Below, piece by piece: positions 27,903 to 36,440 of a stretch of DNA of 64,000 nt. The notes beneath the pieces are model-generated. The model worked only from the letters and a program-made list of their open reading frames with translations. It made no database searches and was not told where the DNA came from. How positions within the stretch are numbered: position 1 is the stretch's first letter; every line of letters begins with the position of its first letter. The DNA is from Agrobacterium albertimagni AOL15 (lineage in GTDB: Bacteria; Pseudomonadota; Alphaproteobacteria; Rhizobiales; Rhizobiaceae). Location of the stretch: assembly GCF_000300855.1 (NCBI RefSeq), contig NZ_ALJF01000003.1, forward strand, positions 124,001-188,000, in the 5' to 3' direction. A program made the position numbers and the translations under genes.

Positions 27903-27930
27903 TTCCTGACAAACGTCGTATTTTCCTGAC
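27903..27930. promoter_or_regulatory. Direct repeat TTCCTGAC upstream of algD
   Basis: TTCCTGAC occurs at 27903-27910 and 27923-27930, exactly 20 bp apart (two helical turns), about 105-130 bp before the algD start. Further down, TTAAC is repeated around a GTTAAC palindrome at about 27973-27984. These are candidate regulator sites for the 16-kb polysaccharide operon. The binding protein is unknown. Confidence 0.4.
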
Positions 27931-28035
27931 TTTGAACAGGGCAGCAATACTGCCAATTCTACAGCCGACATTAACGGAAGTTAACAATCGGCAAGCCCCA
28001 AGCTCGGGTTCTGCCGACCGGATAGAGGGCAGCAA

Positions 28036-29355
28036 ATGGCTAAGATCAGCGTATTTGGGATCGGTTATGTCGGCGTCGTCGCCGCGGCATGCCTGGCAAA
28101 GGACGGCCATGAAGTGGTCGCGGTGGATATAGATCCTGCCAAGGTGGATACGATCAATCGCGGCAAGACCCCCATCGTCGAAAAGGGCCTTGAACCGCTG
28201 ATCGAGATGACGGTGGCCAATGGCAGCCTGCGCGCCACACTCGATATCGGCGAGGCGATCGCCGCGACCGATCTGTCCTTTGTCTGCGTGGGCACACCGA
28301 GTGCGCCGGATGGTTCCGTCGGCCTGACCTACGTGGTCAAGGCCTGCGAAGCGATTGCTGCGGCGATCGCTCGCAAGAAAGCTTACCATTCTGTCGTCGT
28401 TCGTTCGACCATCGTGCCCGGCACCATGGACAAGGTCTGCATCCCCGCCCTGGAAGCCGCGTCCGGACTTATCGCTGGCAAGGATTTCGGCGTCGGTTAC
28501 TACCCCGAGTTCCTGCGCGAAAGCACGGCCATCGAAGACTATTACGATCCGGGTCTGATCGTGTTCGGTGCGATCGATGAGACGACCGACAAGATCCTGC
28601 ACGAGATCAATGCCGGTCTGCCCTGCGTCTGCCACTCGGTGCCGCTCGCGACCGCCGAGATGATCAAGTATACCAGCAACTCCTGGCGCGCCGTGAAGGT
28701 CACCTTCGCCAACGAAATCGGCAACATCGCCAAGGCCTGCGGCGTCGATGGACAGCAGGTGATGAAGATCCTGTGCTCGGATCTCAAGGTCAACATTTCC
28801 CCCTACTTCATGCGTCCGGGCTTCGCCTTCGGTGGCTCCTGCCTGCCCAAGGACGTACGTGCGCTCCGCCATCTGGCAAAGGAAGCGCATGTGGAAAGCG
28901 CCCTTCTTGACGCAGTCCTCGAAGCCAACGAGGCCCAGATCGACCGCGCCGAAACCATGGTTTCCCAAATGGGCGGCCAGACGATCGGGATGGTCGGCAT
29001 CAGCTTCAAGACGGGCACCGACGACCTCCGCGAGAGCCCGCTGGCAAGCCTCGCCTCCCGTCTGATCGCCAAGGGCTATGACCTCAAGATCTACGATCCC
29101 TTCGTCCAGCAGGCCTATGCCGAGGGCATGAGCGGTGCAGGCCGCGGCAACGACACCTCGATCGATCTGAAAAACCGACTGGTCGGCGAACTCGACGATC
29201 TCATCGACTCCTCGGATGTCATCCTCGTCGGCAATCACTACGCCGAGGCCATGCAGGCACTCGACCAGTCGAGCGATAAGGTGCCGATGGTCGACCTCCT
29301 GCGCATCCGGCCGGACATCCGCTCGTCCGGCACCTACCAGGGCATCTGCTGGTAA
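28036..29355 (+). CDS. algD: GDP-mannose 6-dehydrogenase
   Basis: A 439-residue UDP-glucose/GDP-mannose dehydrogenase family enzyme that makes GDP-mannuronate, the committed alginate precursor. It has the Rossmann start ISVFGIGYVGVVAAACLA, the AlgD-like stretches AEMIKYTSNSW and VTFANEIGNIAKACGVDG, and the catalytic Cys269 within FGGSCLPKDVRAL (Cys268 in Pseudomonas AlgD). The C-terminal end YQGICW also matches AlgD rather than UDP-glucose dehydrogenases. It opens a 12-gene same-strand cluster, with AGAGGG before the ATG. Confidence 0.93.
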   Translation: MAKISVFGIGYVGVVAAACLAKDGHEVVAVDIDPAKVDTINRGKTPIVEKGLEPLIEMTVANGSLRATLDIGEAIAATDLSFVCVGTPSAPDGSVGLTYVVKACEAIAAAIARKKAYHSVVVRSTIVPGTMDKVCIPALEAASGLIAGKDFGVGYYPEFLRESTAIEDYYDPGLIVFGAIDETTDKILHEINAGLPCVCHSVPLATAEMIKYTSNSWRAVKVTFANEIGNIAKACGVDGQQVMKILCSDLKVNISPYFMRPGFAFGGSCLPKDVRALRHLAKEAHVESALLDAVLEANEAQIDRAETMVSQMGGQTIGMVGISFKTGTDDLRESPLASLASRLIAKGYDLKIYDPFVQQAYAEGMSGAGRGNDTSIDLKNRLVGELDDLIDSSDVILVGNHYAEAMQALDQSSDKVPMVDLLRIRPDIRSSGTYQGICW

Positions 29356-29366
29356 GGAGCGCCGAT

Positions 29367-30842
29367 ATGCTGGCCCATGTCATCTATCTCTTGTCCATGA
29401 CGATCCTGGCGCTCAGCGTGCCGCACCCGACCGTATCCGCGGTTTCCGGCACGCTGATCACCGTCGGACTGATTGGCGCCTGGCGTTATGCCTGGGCCGG
29501 GATCAACCTGGCGCGGGCCGCCTATTTCCTCAACTTCGCCTATCCTCGGCGGCGCCGTCAGGCCGCCGAGGCGTACACAGCCCGGGGTTTGAAGGATCAT
29601 GCCTACTTCCTGGTCACGACCTACAAGATCGCCCCTGAGATCTCGACCCGCGTTTATCGCTCGATCTTCGAGGCCGCCTTCCGGGCAACCGGCGGCGCGA
29701 CCATTGTCGCCTCCATCGTCGATGAGGCGGATGCGCGCCTCATCCGTCGGGTCATGGCATCGGTTGCCCTCCACCATCCCGGCCGCGAAGCGAGCGTCGG
29801 CCTGAAGATCGATAAAATCGAGGGTACCGGCAAGCGTGATGCACTCGCAACCTCGCTCCGCTCGATCGCCAGACTCAACCCCGGCCGCAACGACATCGTG
29901 GTCTTCGTCGATGGCGACAGCTGCGTACCGCATGACGTCGTTGACCGCAGCATTCCCTTCTTCACCGATCCGAGCATCGGTGCAGTCACCACCGACGAAC
30001 TCAGCGACACCCAGGGCGGCCGCCTCTTCCGCGACTGGTTCGACCTCCGCTTCTCGCAGCGCCACGTCATGATGTCGTCGATGTCTTTGGGCGGACGTGT
30101 GCTCACCCTTACCGGCCGCATGTCGATCTTCCGAGCGAGCCTTGCGACCGATCCCGGCTTCGTCGACCTCGTCCGCAACGATTTCATCGACCACTGGCGT
30201 CTCGGCCGCGTCCACTTCCTGACCGGCGACGACAAGTCCACCTGGTTCTGGCTGCTGCAGCGCGGCTACAAGATGCTCTACCTGCCGGATCTCTGCACCC
30301 TGTCGATCGAGACCCAGCCCAAGGACGGCTTCTTCGAATCCGCCACGACGCTGATGACCCGCTGGTTCGGCAACATGCTGCGCACCAACGCTCGGGCGCT
30401 CGCCCTTCCCGCCTCGCGCATCGGCTATTTCACCTGGTGGTCGATCCTCGATCAGGCGCTGTCGATCTGGACGACGTTGGCCGGCCCCGCGAGCATCCTC
30501 TTGGCCGCTTTCTTCGTCAGCCCCTGGATCCTGCCGATCTACATCGCCTGGGTCATGTTCACCCGCTACCTGTTCTGCACGGTTATCATGGCCTTCCGCG
30601 GCGAGAGCTTCCCGATCACCTACCCCTTCCTGCTCTATTTCAGCCAGGTCGGCGGCGCGATCGTCAAGAGCTTCATCCTCTTCCGCCTCGATCGCCAGAG
30701 ATGGACCCGTCAGTCGGGCTCCGGCTCAAACCGGACCATCCCACTTGGCCAGCGCTGGCGCGCGATGAGCTCCACCTACATGCACTGCCTTGCCCTCGGA
30801 TGGCTCATCCTCGGCGTGGCCTATGTCGGCAACATCATCTAA
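29367..30842 (+). CDS. alg8: Alginate-type polymerase glycosyltransferase
   Basis: A 491-residue inner-membrane GT2 synthase, close in length to Pseudomonas Alg8 (494). Two N-terminal membrane helices precede the GT2 domain. KIEGTGKRDALA, the metal-binding D182-G-D184 in VVFVDGDSCVP, LTGRMSIFRA, the acidic TGDDKSTWFW and the acceptor-site TRWFGNMLRTN (the RW of QxxRW) appear in the correct order. Three or four C-terminal helices form the translocation pore. It would polymerise GDP-mannuronate and pass the chain to the periplasm together with the Alg44-like protein. Confidence 0.92.
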   Translation: MLAHVIYLLSMTILALSVPHPTVSAVSGTLITVGLIGAWRYAWAGINLARAAYFLNFAYPRRRRQAAEAYTARGLKDHAYFLVTTYKIAPEISTRVYRSIFEAAFRATGGATIVASIVDEADARLIRRVMASVALHHPGREASVGLKIDKIEGTGKRDALATSLRSIARLNPGRNDIVVFVDGDSCVPHDVVDRSIPFFTDPSIGAVTTDELSDTQGGRLFRDWFDLRFSQRHVMMSSMSLGGRVLTLTGRMSIFRASLATDPGFVDLVRNDFIDHWRLGRVHFLTGDDKSTWFWLLQRGYKMLYLPDLCTLSIETQPKDGFFESATTLMTRWFGNMLRTNARALALPASRIGYFTWWSILDQALSIWTTLAGPASILLAAFFVSPWILPIYIAWVMFTRYLFCTVIMAFRGESFPITYPFLLYFSQVGGAIVKSFILFRLDRQRWTRQSGSGSNRTIPLGQRWRAMSSTYMHCLALGWLILGVAYVGNII

Positions 30843-30861
30843 CCCGTTAAGGACCGTAACC

Positions 30862-31983
30862 ATGGATATCGAAACGAAGGCCGTACGCGACACCGCTTCC
30901 AAGGGCTACGCCGGACAGGCAGAAAGCTTCCCGATCCTGCTCGACACGGGCACCGAACACCCGAAGACCAACATCCCCTTCGTCACCGTGATCGACGGTC
31001 GCCAGTTCACCGGCCGCAGCCTTTCGCTCGTTTCCGCCACAGTCTCCGGCCTTGCCGGTCCGGAACTCGAGGGCAGGGAGCGCATTGCCGTCCTGAGATT
31101 CGATTTCGATGGCTACACGATTTCCCTGCAGGTCGATGTCCGCATCAGCCGCACACATGCCGAGACCGGCGAGGTACGCCTCGATTTCCTCGAGCCGACC
31201 GGCGAACACCTGCCGACCCTGCGTTACCTCCTGAACAGCTATATCGCGGGTGACATCACCTCGGTGGACGGCATCATCAGCCTGCGAGAGAGGGCCGCAG
31301 TCAGCGGCAGCAAGAAGCAGCCGGGTCAGGCGAGCATCGGCAACATCGTCGGTCGCGGCCTCAAGATGGCGGCAACTGTTGCCTTCAGCCTTGCCCTTGC
31401 CGGGATCGCCGCCAACCTCGTCTACGAGCGCGTCTTCTCCAAGGAAGTGAAGCAGCTTGCGGTGCTGTCTGCCGGCGGCCAGCCCTTGCGTGCCATTGCC
31501 AGCGGCCAGATTTCCTATCTCGACCTAGGCGCGACCCGCGGCGAAGTGCTCTACACGCTTCAATCGGTTTCCGGCACGACGCTCAGCGTCAACATGCCCT
31601 GTGATTGCCGCATCCTGCCGACCCGCGCCGGTGAAGGCTCGACGGTCATGGCCGGCGACGCGATCGTCGAGGTTGTCGACGAAACGGCAACCCCGATCGT
31701 GCAGGCCGTCGTTTCCGCCGATCAGGCCAAGCAACTCGTCTCCGGTGACATCGCCGAACTGCGTTTCTCGGATGGCAAGGTCGCCTTCGGCAGCCTCGCC
31801 CAGAATGCCGAAGCCCTGACGGCGGTAGGCAACGAAGGCGAGATGCGTGCCTTGATCGAGCCGAATACCGAACTCGGCAGCGAAGCCATCGGCTCCCCCG
31901 TCTCCGTCCGCATCATCAGCCAGCGCATCTTCACGCTCCGCCAGAAGCTTGGCCAGTGGTTCAGCGAAGGAGCGGCAAGCTGA
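30862..31983 (+). CDS. alg44: Alg44-like polymerase partner with a degenerate PilZ domain
   Basis: A 373-residue protein with the Alg44 layout: an N-terminal PilZ-like domain (about residues 15-130), one membrane helix near residues 169-188 and a periplasmic HlyD-like barrel domain. The periplasmic part keeps the MPCDCRILPTRAGEG segment equivalent to SPCDC of Pseudomonas Alg44. In the PilZ part, however, I find neither the RxxxR motif nor the D/NxSxxG motif needed for c-di-GMP: the equivalent region reads NIPFVTVIDGRQFTG and SLVSATVSG. The ATG at 30862 has AAGGA 8-9 bases before it. It would assist Alg8, but probably without c-di-GMP. Confidence 0.88.
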   Translation: MDIETKAVRDTASKGYAGQAESFPILLDTGTEHPKTNIPFVTVIDGRQFTGRSLSLVSATVSGLAGPELEGRERIAVLRFDFDGYTISLQVDVRISRTHAETGEVRLDFLEPTGEHLPTLRYLLNSYIAGDITSVDGIISLRERAAVSGSKKQPGQASIGNIVGRGLKMAATVAFSLALAGIAANLVYERVFSKEVKQLAVLSAGGQPLRAIASGQISYLDLGATRGEVLYTLQSVSGTTLSVNMPCDCRILPTRAGEGSTVMAGDAIVEVVDETATPIVQAVVSADQAKQLVSGDIAELRFSDGKVAFGSLAQNAEALTAVGNEGEMRALIEPNTELGSEAIGSPVSVRIISQRIFTLRQKLGQWFSEGAAS

Positions 31984-32042
31984 GTACCCCGTCCAGGCAG
32001 ACTATCCCGCGCAATCACTCCAACGGATTCACAGGAGCAGCC

Positions 32043-33458
32043 ATGCAAGACGTTCACCCCCTTATCCTCTGCGGAGGAATCGGCACTCGCCTCTGGCCTC
32101 TGTCGCGCACGGAACATCCCAAGCAGTTCCAACGCATCGACGGCAATTCGGAGACCACCTTCTTCCACGCGACCGTGGAACGCCATCGCGCGCCGGGCTT
32201 CGCCGACCCGATCGTTGCCGTCAGCAGCGCCCATGTCGCAACCGTGCTACGCCAGTTGAGCGACCTCAAGTGCCCGGCCCGCGTTCTCGCCGAGCCGATC
32301 TCGCGCAACACCGGTCCGGCCGTCCTCGCAGCCGCCCTGACACTTGCGAAGACCGATCCGGCGTCGCTGATCTGCGTTATCCCCTCCGACCACATCGTCA
32401 AGGGAGACCTGCCAGCCAACGTGCTCGCCGCCCGCAGGGCCGCCGAACAGGGCCACATCGTCCTCTTCGGTGTTCCGCCGGAATACCCGGAGACCGGCTA
32501 TGGCTACATCGTCGACGGCGGCGCCCTCGAGGATCTCACCTGCGCCCGAAAGGTGTCGAGCTTCATCGAAAAGCCGCCGGTGGAAGTGGCAACGGCCCTC
32601 ATCGACGCCGGCGGCGCTTACTGGGCCTCGGGCTTGAGCCTCTTCCGCGCCGACGTCCTGATCGAAGAGTTCAAACGCCTCGATCCAACGACCTTCGAGG
32701 CCGTGAAGAACGCGCTCGATCATGGCTTCGAGACCGAGCACGCATTCTATCTCAATGCCGAGGCTCTGCAGCCGGCCGCCAATCTGCCGACCGAGTCCAT
32801 CGTCTTCGAACATTCGCCCCGCACCGTGATCGCTCCCCTCCTCGTGGCATGGAGCGATGCCGGAGCCTGGAATGCCCTGCACCACATCGCCGAGAAGGAC
32901 GAGGACGGCAACGTCCTGAGCGGCGACGTCATCAGCATCGACACCCGCAACTCCTATGTCCGTGCATCGAGCAAGCTGGTTGCCGTTGTCGGTATGGACG
33001 ATGTGGTCGTGGTCGACACCGACGATGCCCTGCTCATCACGACGCGGGATCAGGCCCAGCAGGTCAAGCAGATCGTCAAGAAGCTCGAAAGCATCAAGCG
33101 CCGCGAACTCGCCCAGCACATGCGCAACCAGATGGCCTGGGGTGAGGTCCGCCGTGTCCAGTCGGGCCCGGGCTACGAGCTGCGAATGATGACGCTGCGC
33201 CCCGGCACCATGCTGCCGATCGCAGAAGATGCCTCGTCACACCGCATGGTGACGGTCACGACAGGATCGGGGCTTTTGAAGACCGGTGCGGTCACCCGGC
33301 CGCTGCGCATGGGTGACAATTTCGAGGTGCCAGCCGGCGAGGCGGCGTCGATCTATTGCGGCCCCGAAACCGAAATGCAGCTGGTCGAAGTCGTCTGCGA
33401 AGTCGCTGTCGCCACATCCGTCGATGCGGTGGCCACCCTGCAACTCGTGCACAGCTGA
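32043..33458 (+). CDS. algA: Mannose-1-phosphate guanylyltransferase with a degenerate isomerase domain (AlgA/ManC type)
   Basis: A 471-residue type II PMI-GMP protein. The nucleotidyltransferase half looks active: ILCGGIGTRLWPLSR, then AEPISRNTGPAVLAAAL, VIPSDHIVK and ETGYGYIVDG. In the C-terminal cupin half the zinc motif QMHHHRAEHW of Pseudomonas AlgA is replaced by PIAEDASSHRM, and the later PxGxxHxLEN by PAGEAASIYCG, so phosphomannose isomerase activity is probably lost. Mannose-6-P would then come from a ManA elsewhere. The ATG at 32043 follows AGGAG; a longer in-frame extension overlaps alg44. Confidence 0.9.
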   Translation: MQDVHPLILCGGIGTRLWPLSRTEHPKQFQRIDGNSETTFFHATVERHRAPGFADPIVAVSSAHVATVLRQLSDLKCPARVLAEPISRNTGPAVLAAALTLAKTDPASLICVIPSDHIVKGDLPANVLAARRAAEQGHIVLFGVPPEYPETGYGYIVDGGALEDLTCARKVSSFIEKPPVEVATALIDAGGAYWASGLSLFRADVLIEEFKRLDPTTFEAVKNALDHGFETEHAFYLNAEALQPAANLPTESIVFEHSPRTVIAPLLVAWSDAGAWNALHHIAEKDEDGNVLSGDVISIDTRNSYVRASSKLVAVVGMDDVVVVDTDDALLITTRDQAQQVKQIVKKLESIKRRELAQHMRNQMAWGEVRRVQSGPGYELRMMTLRPGTMLPIAEDASSHRMVTVTTGSGLLKTGAVTRPLRMGDNFEVPAGEAASIYCGPETEMQLVEVVCEVAVATSVDAVATLQLVHS

Positions 33459-33467
33459 GGAATGGCA

Positions 33468-34976
33468 ATGCGCAAGGGGCTCTCTCTTCTTCTGACACTC
33501 TTGATGACGTCGACCGCTCCCGGCCTGCGCGCCGAGAGCATCAGCCACGCTGACGTGGCCGGACTGACCCGGACAGTTTCGGAGATCAGAGGACAGCTTC
33601 GCGACCCCGCCTCCCGAAAGGACGACGTGCGCGCGCTCCTCTCCGGTCGCTTGGCCGAGGTTCGGCAGGACGGCGCTGAACCCCCCCTCGCCCTCGACCG
33701 CCTCGCGACCGCCGGCAAGCTGCATACGGTGCCCATCGACTTCATGCTGGCCCAGCTGCGCTTGCAGACGGCAAGGCATTTCAATGTCGAGATCGAAAAG
33801 GCGCTGGCCAACCGCGCGGCACCGGCGCTCTTCATCCGCGGCGGCTCAATGACGCTCGACCAGTTGCTGGCCGAAGCAGCAAACAGTCATCCCGGCGCTT
33901 TGCAGCAGAAGGGAGAGAAAGTCGTCTCCCATTGGCCGATCGTCATCTGGTCCGATTCCGCGCTTGTGATTGCCCCCGGGCAGTCTCTCGAGCTGTCGAC
34001 GGAGGATGGTGCCTTCATCCTGAATTCGGGGCTTCTGACCGTGGACGGCGGCGAACTCGCCGCTTCGGACGGCACCAACCCGGCTCTCAACGCCTTCCGT
34101 CCCTTCGTGGCGACCGCGATGACCGGCGCTGTGCAGGCCCGGCGAGCCCACTTCAAAAACCTCGGCTTTGGGGATTCCGGCGCAACCAGCGGCCTCTCCG
34201 TGCTCGGCGCCGCCCTCTTCCCCTCCAAGATTGCCTCCTATCTGACGGATAGCAGCTTCGAGAACATGTCGGGCATCAGCCTCGAAAACACCCATCGGGT
34301 GGTCGTTTCGAACAATCACTTTTCCGGCGGAACAGGCCCGGCCATCGCATTGAAAGGCGTCACCGGGGCACAAATCCGGGACAACGTGATCACCGGCACC
34401 ACCGAGGCCCAGGCGATCGATGTGCAGAACACCAGTTCTTCGATCGACGTTACCGGCAACATCCTGATCGGCAATCGCGGCAGCGGCATTTTCGTCGCCA
34501 ACGATGCGCGCGACATTGCGATCACCGGCAATCTTCTGTCGGGCAATGGACGCGGCGGTGTCTCCGTCGTTCGAAGCGCCTGCGTGACGATCGCCGACAA
34601 CATCGTGCTGTCGAACAGTCAGGTCGGGATCAAGCTGCGCGCCAGCCACGCGTTGACCCTGTCGCGCAATGATCTCGTCGCCAATGCCGGCGCGGGTGTC
34701 TCGATCATCGACCAGGATGAGAATGCCCGCGTCGTCGTCGACGGCAATGTCTTTTCTGGCAACAAGTCCGGCATTCATGGCGGCGCGGCGAGCGAAGTGG
34801 CGCTGACGGCCAATGATTTTGGCGGCCAGTCGCCGATCCTGCTCGACGGCGAATTCGCCCCCTATGTGCCGCATCTCCTGCGGGCAGCCGCAGGCCCCGA
34901 CTCGGACAGTCGCGCCCTCACCATTCACGCCAACACGCCATCCGCCGATCCGGTGGACTGCAAGACCGGGAGCTGA
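33468..34976 (+). CDS. algG: AlgG-like right-handed beta-helix protein lacking the epimerase DPHD motif
   Basis: A 502-residue periplasmic protein (signal peptide MRKGLSLLLTLLMTSTAPG, cleavage near LRA) with a C-terminal carbohydrate-binding/sugar-hydrolase beta-helix: many rungs of the form VTGNILIGNRGSGIFVAN and IADNIVLSNSQVGIKL. Length, position between algA and algI, and rung pattern match AlgG, the mannuronan C5-epimerase. The catalytic DPHDRS motif is not present; the matching rung reads SGISLENTHRVVVSNNHF. It may protect or guide the polymer rather than epimerise it. The second ATG (33468) has GAGGA at proper distance; the one at 33462 is too close to it. Confidence 0.8.
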   Translation: MRKGLSLLLTLLMTSTAPGLRAESISHADVAGLTRTVSEIRGQLRDPASRKDDVRALLSGRLAEVRQDGAEPPLALDRLATAGKLHTVPIDFMLAQLRLQTARHFNVEIEKALANRAAPALFIRGGSMTLDQLLAEAANSHPGALQQKGEKVVSHWPIVIWSDSALVIAPGQSLELSTEDGAFILNSGLLTVDGGELAASDGTNPALNAFRPFVATAMTGAVQARRAHFKNLGFGDSGATSGLSVLGAALFPSKIASYLTDSSFENMSGISLENTHRVVVSNNHFSGGTGPAIALKGVTGAQIRDNVITGTTEAQAIDVQNTSSSIDVTGNILIGNRGSGIFVANDARDIAITGNLLSGNGRGGVSVVRSACVTIADNIVLSNSQVGIKLRASHALTLSRNDLVANAGAGVSIIDQDENARVVVDGNVFSGNKSGIHGGAASEVALTANDFGGQSPILLDGEFAPYVPHLLRAAAGPDSDSRALTIHANTPSADPVDCKTGS

Positions 34977-34978
34977 CA

Positions 34979-36427
34979 ATGGTTTTCTCGTCAGAGACTT
35001 TCCTGTTTCTCTTTTTGCCACTGTTCCTGGCCGCCTATTACCTGACCCCGGACCGGTTCAAGTCCTGGACCATTCTGATCGGGTCCTACCTCTTTTACTG
35101 CTGGTGGCGACCGGACTTCCTCTTGCTCTTCGTCGGCGTGACGGCCTGGGCCTATGGCTGTGGCCTGATGATCGAGCGGTGGGAAGGCCAGGTCAAGGCG
35201 AAGATCCCCCTCATTCTCGGTGTCGTGGGCTGCCTTTCGGTTCTGGGCGTCTTCAAATACCTGAACTTCTTCGTCGACAGCTTTGCCGCCCTGCTCGGCA
35301 CGACGCCTGATGAGCTCGGAATCCATTGGCGCCTGATCCTGCCGATCGGCATTTCCTTCTACGTCTTCCAGGCCGTCGGTTATGTCATCGACGTCTACCG
35401 CAAGGACACGCCGGCAACCCGCAACTTCGTCGATTTTGCCGCCTTCATTGCGCTCTTCCCCCAGTTGATCGCTGGCCCCATCCTGCGTTTCAAGGATCTG
35501 GCTGACCAATTCCATTCCCGCACCCATAGCCTTGCTCTCTTTTCGACCGGTCTCGGTGTCTTCACGATCGGTCTCGCGAAGAAGGTCCTCCTCGCCGACT
35601 CGATCGCCCCTGTTGCAGACGCAGCCTTCGCATCAGGCAACGTCACCTTCGTCGAGGGCTGGCTCGGCGCCGCCGCCTACACGCTGCAGCTTTATTTCGA
35701 CTTCTCCGGTTATTCCGACATGGCCATCGGCCTTGGCCTGATGATGGGCTTCAAGTTTATCCGCAACTTCGACACGCCCTATGTCAGCGCCTCGATCACC
35801 GAGTTCTGGCAGCGCTGGCACATCAGCCTCTCGACCTGGCTGCGCGACTATCTCTACATCCCGCTCGGCGGCAATCGCATGGGTCCGCTGCGCACCTACC
35901 TGAACCTCTTCCTGGTCATGCTGCTCGGCGGCCTCTGGCACGGCGCCGCCTGGACCTTCGTCCTCTGGGGGGCCTGGCACGGCGGCTGGTTGGCAGTCGA
36001 GCGTTACACGGGATACGCCCGTGCAGGGCTCAACAAAGCCTTCACCGTCCCGGCAACTCTCCTGCTCGTCGTCATCGGCTGGGTCATGTTCCGCGCCGCA
36101 AGCGTTGGCGAAGCCTTCTCGGTCTATGCCGGCATGCTCGGACTGAACGGCATGGCGCCGAGCCTGGAATTCCTAGCAAGCGTCAACCAGGAGCACCTCG
36201 TCTTCATCATGATTGCCGTCGTGGCCGTGGTGATGGAGCCCCGCTTCAAGCACCTGACCGATCCGGACCGCGTGCCGCTTATCGGGACACCGCAGGTGGC
36301 GGCCGATGGCACGGTGATTGCAACGTCGTCGATCGCCTATCCGCTCGCAATGACCGCTCTCCTGGCGGTGACGATCGCACGCCTCGCCGAGCAGTCGGCC
36401 TCACCATTCCTCTATTTCCAGTTCTGA
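34979..36427 (+). CDS. algI: MBOAT family alginate O-acetyltransferase
   Basis: A 482-residue multi-pass inner-membrane acyltransferase that moves acetyl groups from the cytoplasm to the periplasmic acetylation machinery. MBOAT hallmarks are WRLILPIGISFYVFQA, FPQLIAGPILRF and FWQRWHISLSTWLRDYLYIP, and the catalytic His321 lies in GGLWHGAAWTF (His322 in Pseudomonas AlgI). Two bases separate it from the AlgG-like gene. It looks fully functional. Confidence 0.93.
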   Translation: MVFSSETFLFLFLPLFLAAYYLTPDRFKSWTILIGSYLFYCWWRPDFLLLFVGVTAWAYGCGLMIERWEGQVKAKIPLILGVVGCLSVLGVFKYLNFFVDSFAALLGTTPDELGIHWRLILPIGISFYVFQAVGYVIDVYRKDTPATRNFVDFAAFIALFPQLIAGPILRFKDLADQFHSRTHSLALFSTGLGVFTIGLAKKVLLADSIAPVADAAFASGNVTFVEGWLGAAAYTLQLYFDFSGYSDMAIGLGLMMGFKFIRNFDTPYVSASITEFWQRWHISLSTWLRDYLYIPLGGNRMGPLRTYLNLFLVMLLGGLWHGAAWTFVLWGAWHGGWLAVERYTGYARAGLNKAFTVPATLLLVVIGWVMFRAASVGEAFSVYAGMLGLNGMAPSLEFLASVNQEHLVFIMIAVVAVVMEPRFKHLTDPDRVPLIGTPQVAADGTVIATSSIAYPLAMTALLAVTIARLAEQSASPFLYFQF

Positions 36428-36440
36428 CAGGAGCAAGACC

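Noticed and set aside
27808..29238. 476-codon minus-strand frame
   Set aside because: Antisense to algD, which has all its catalytic motifs.
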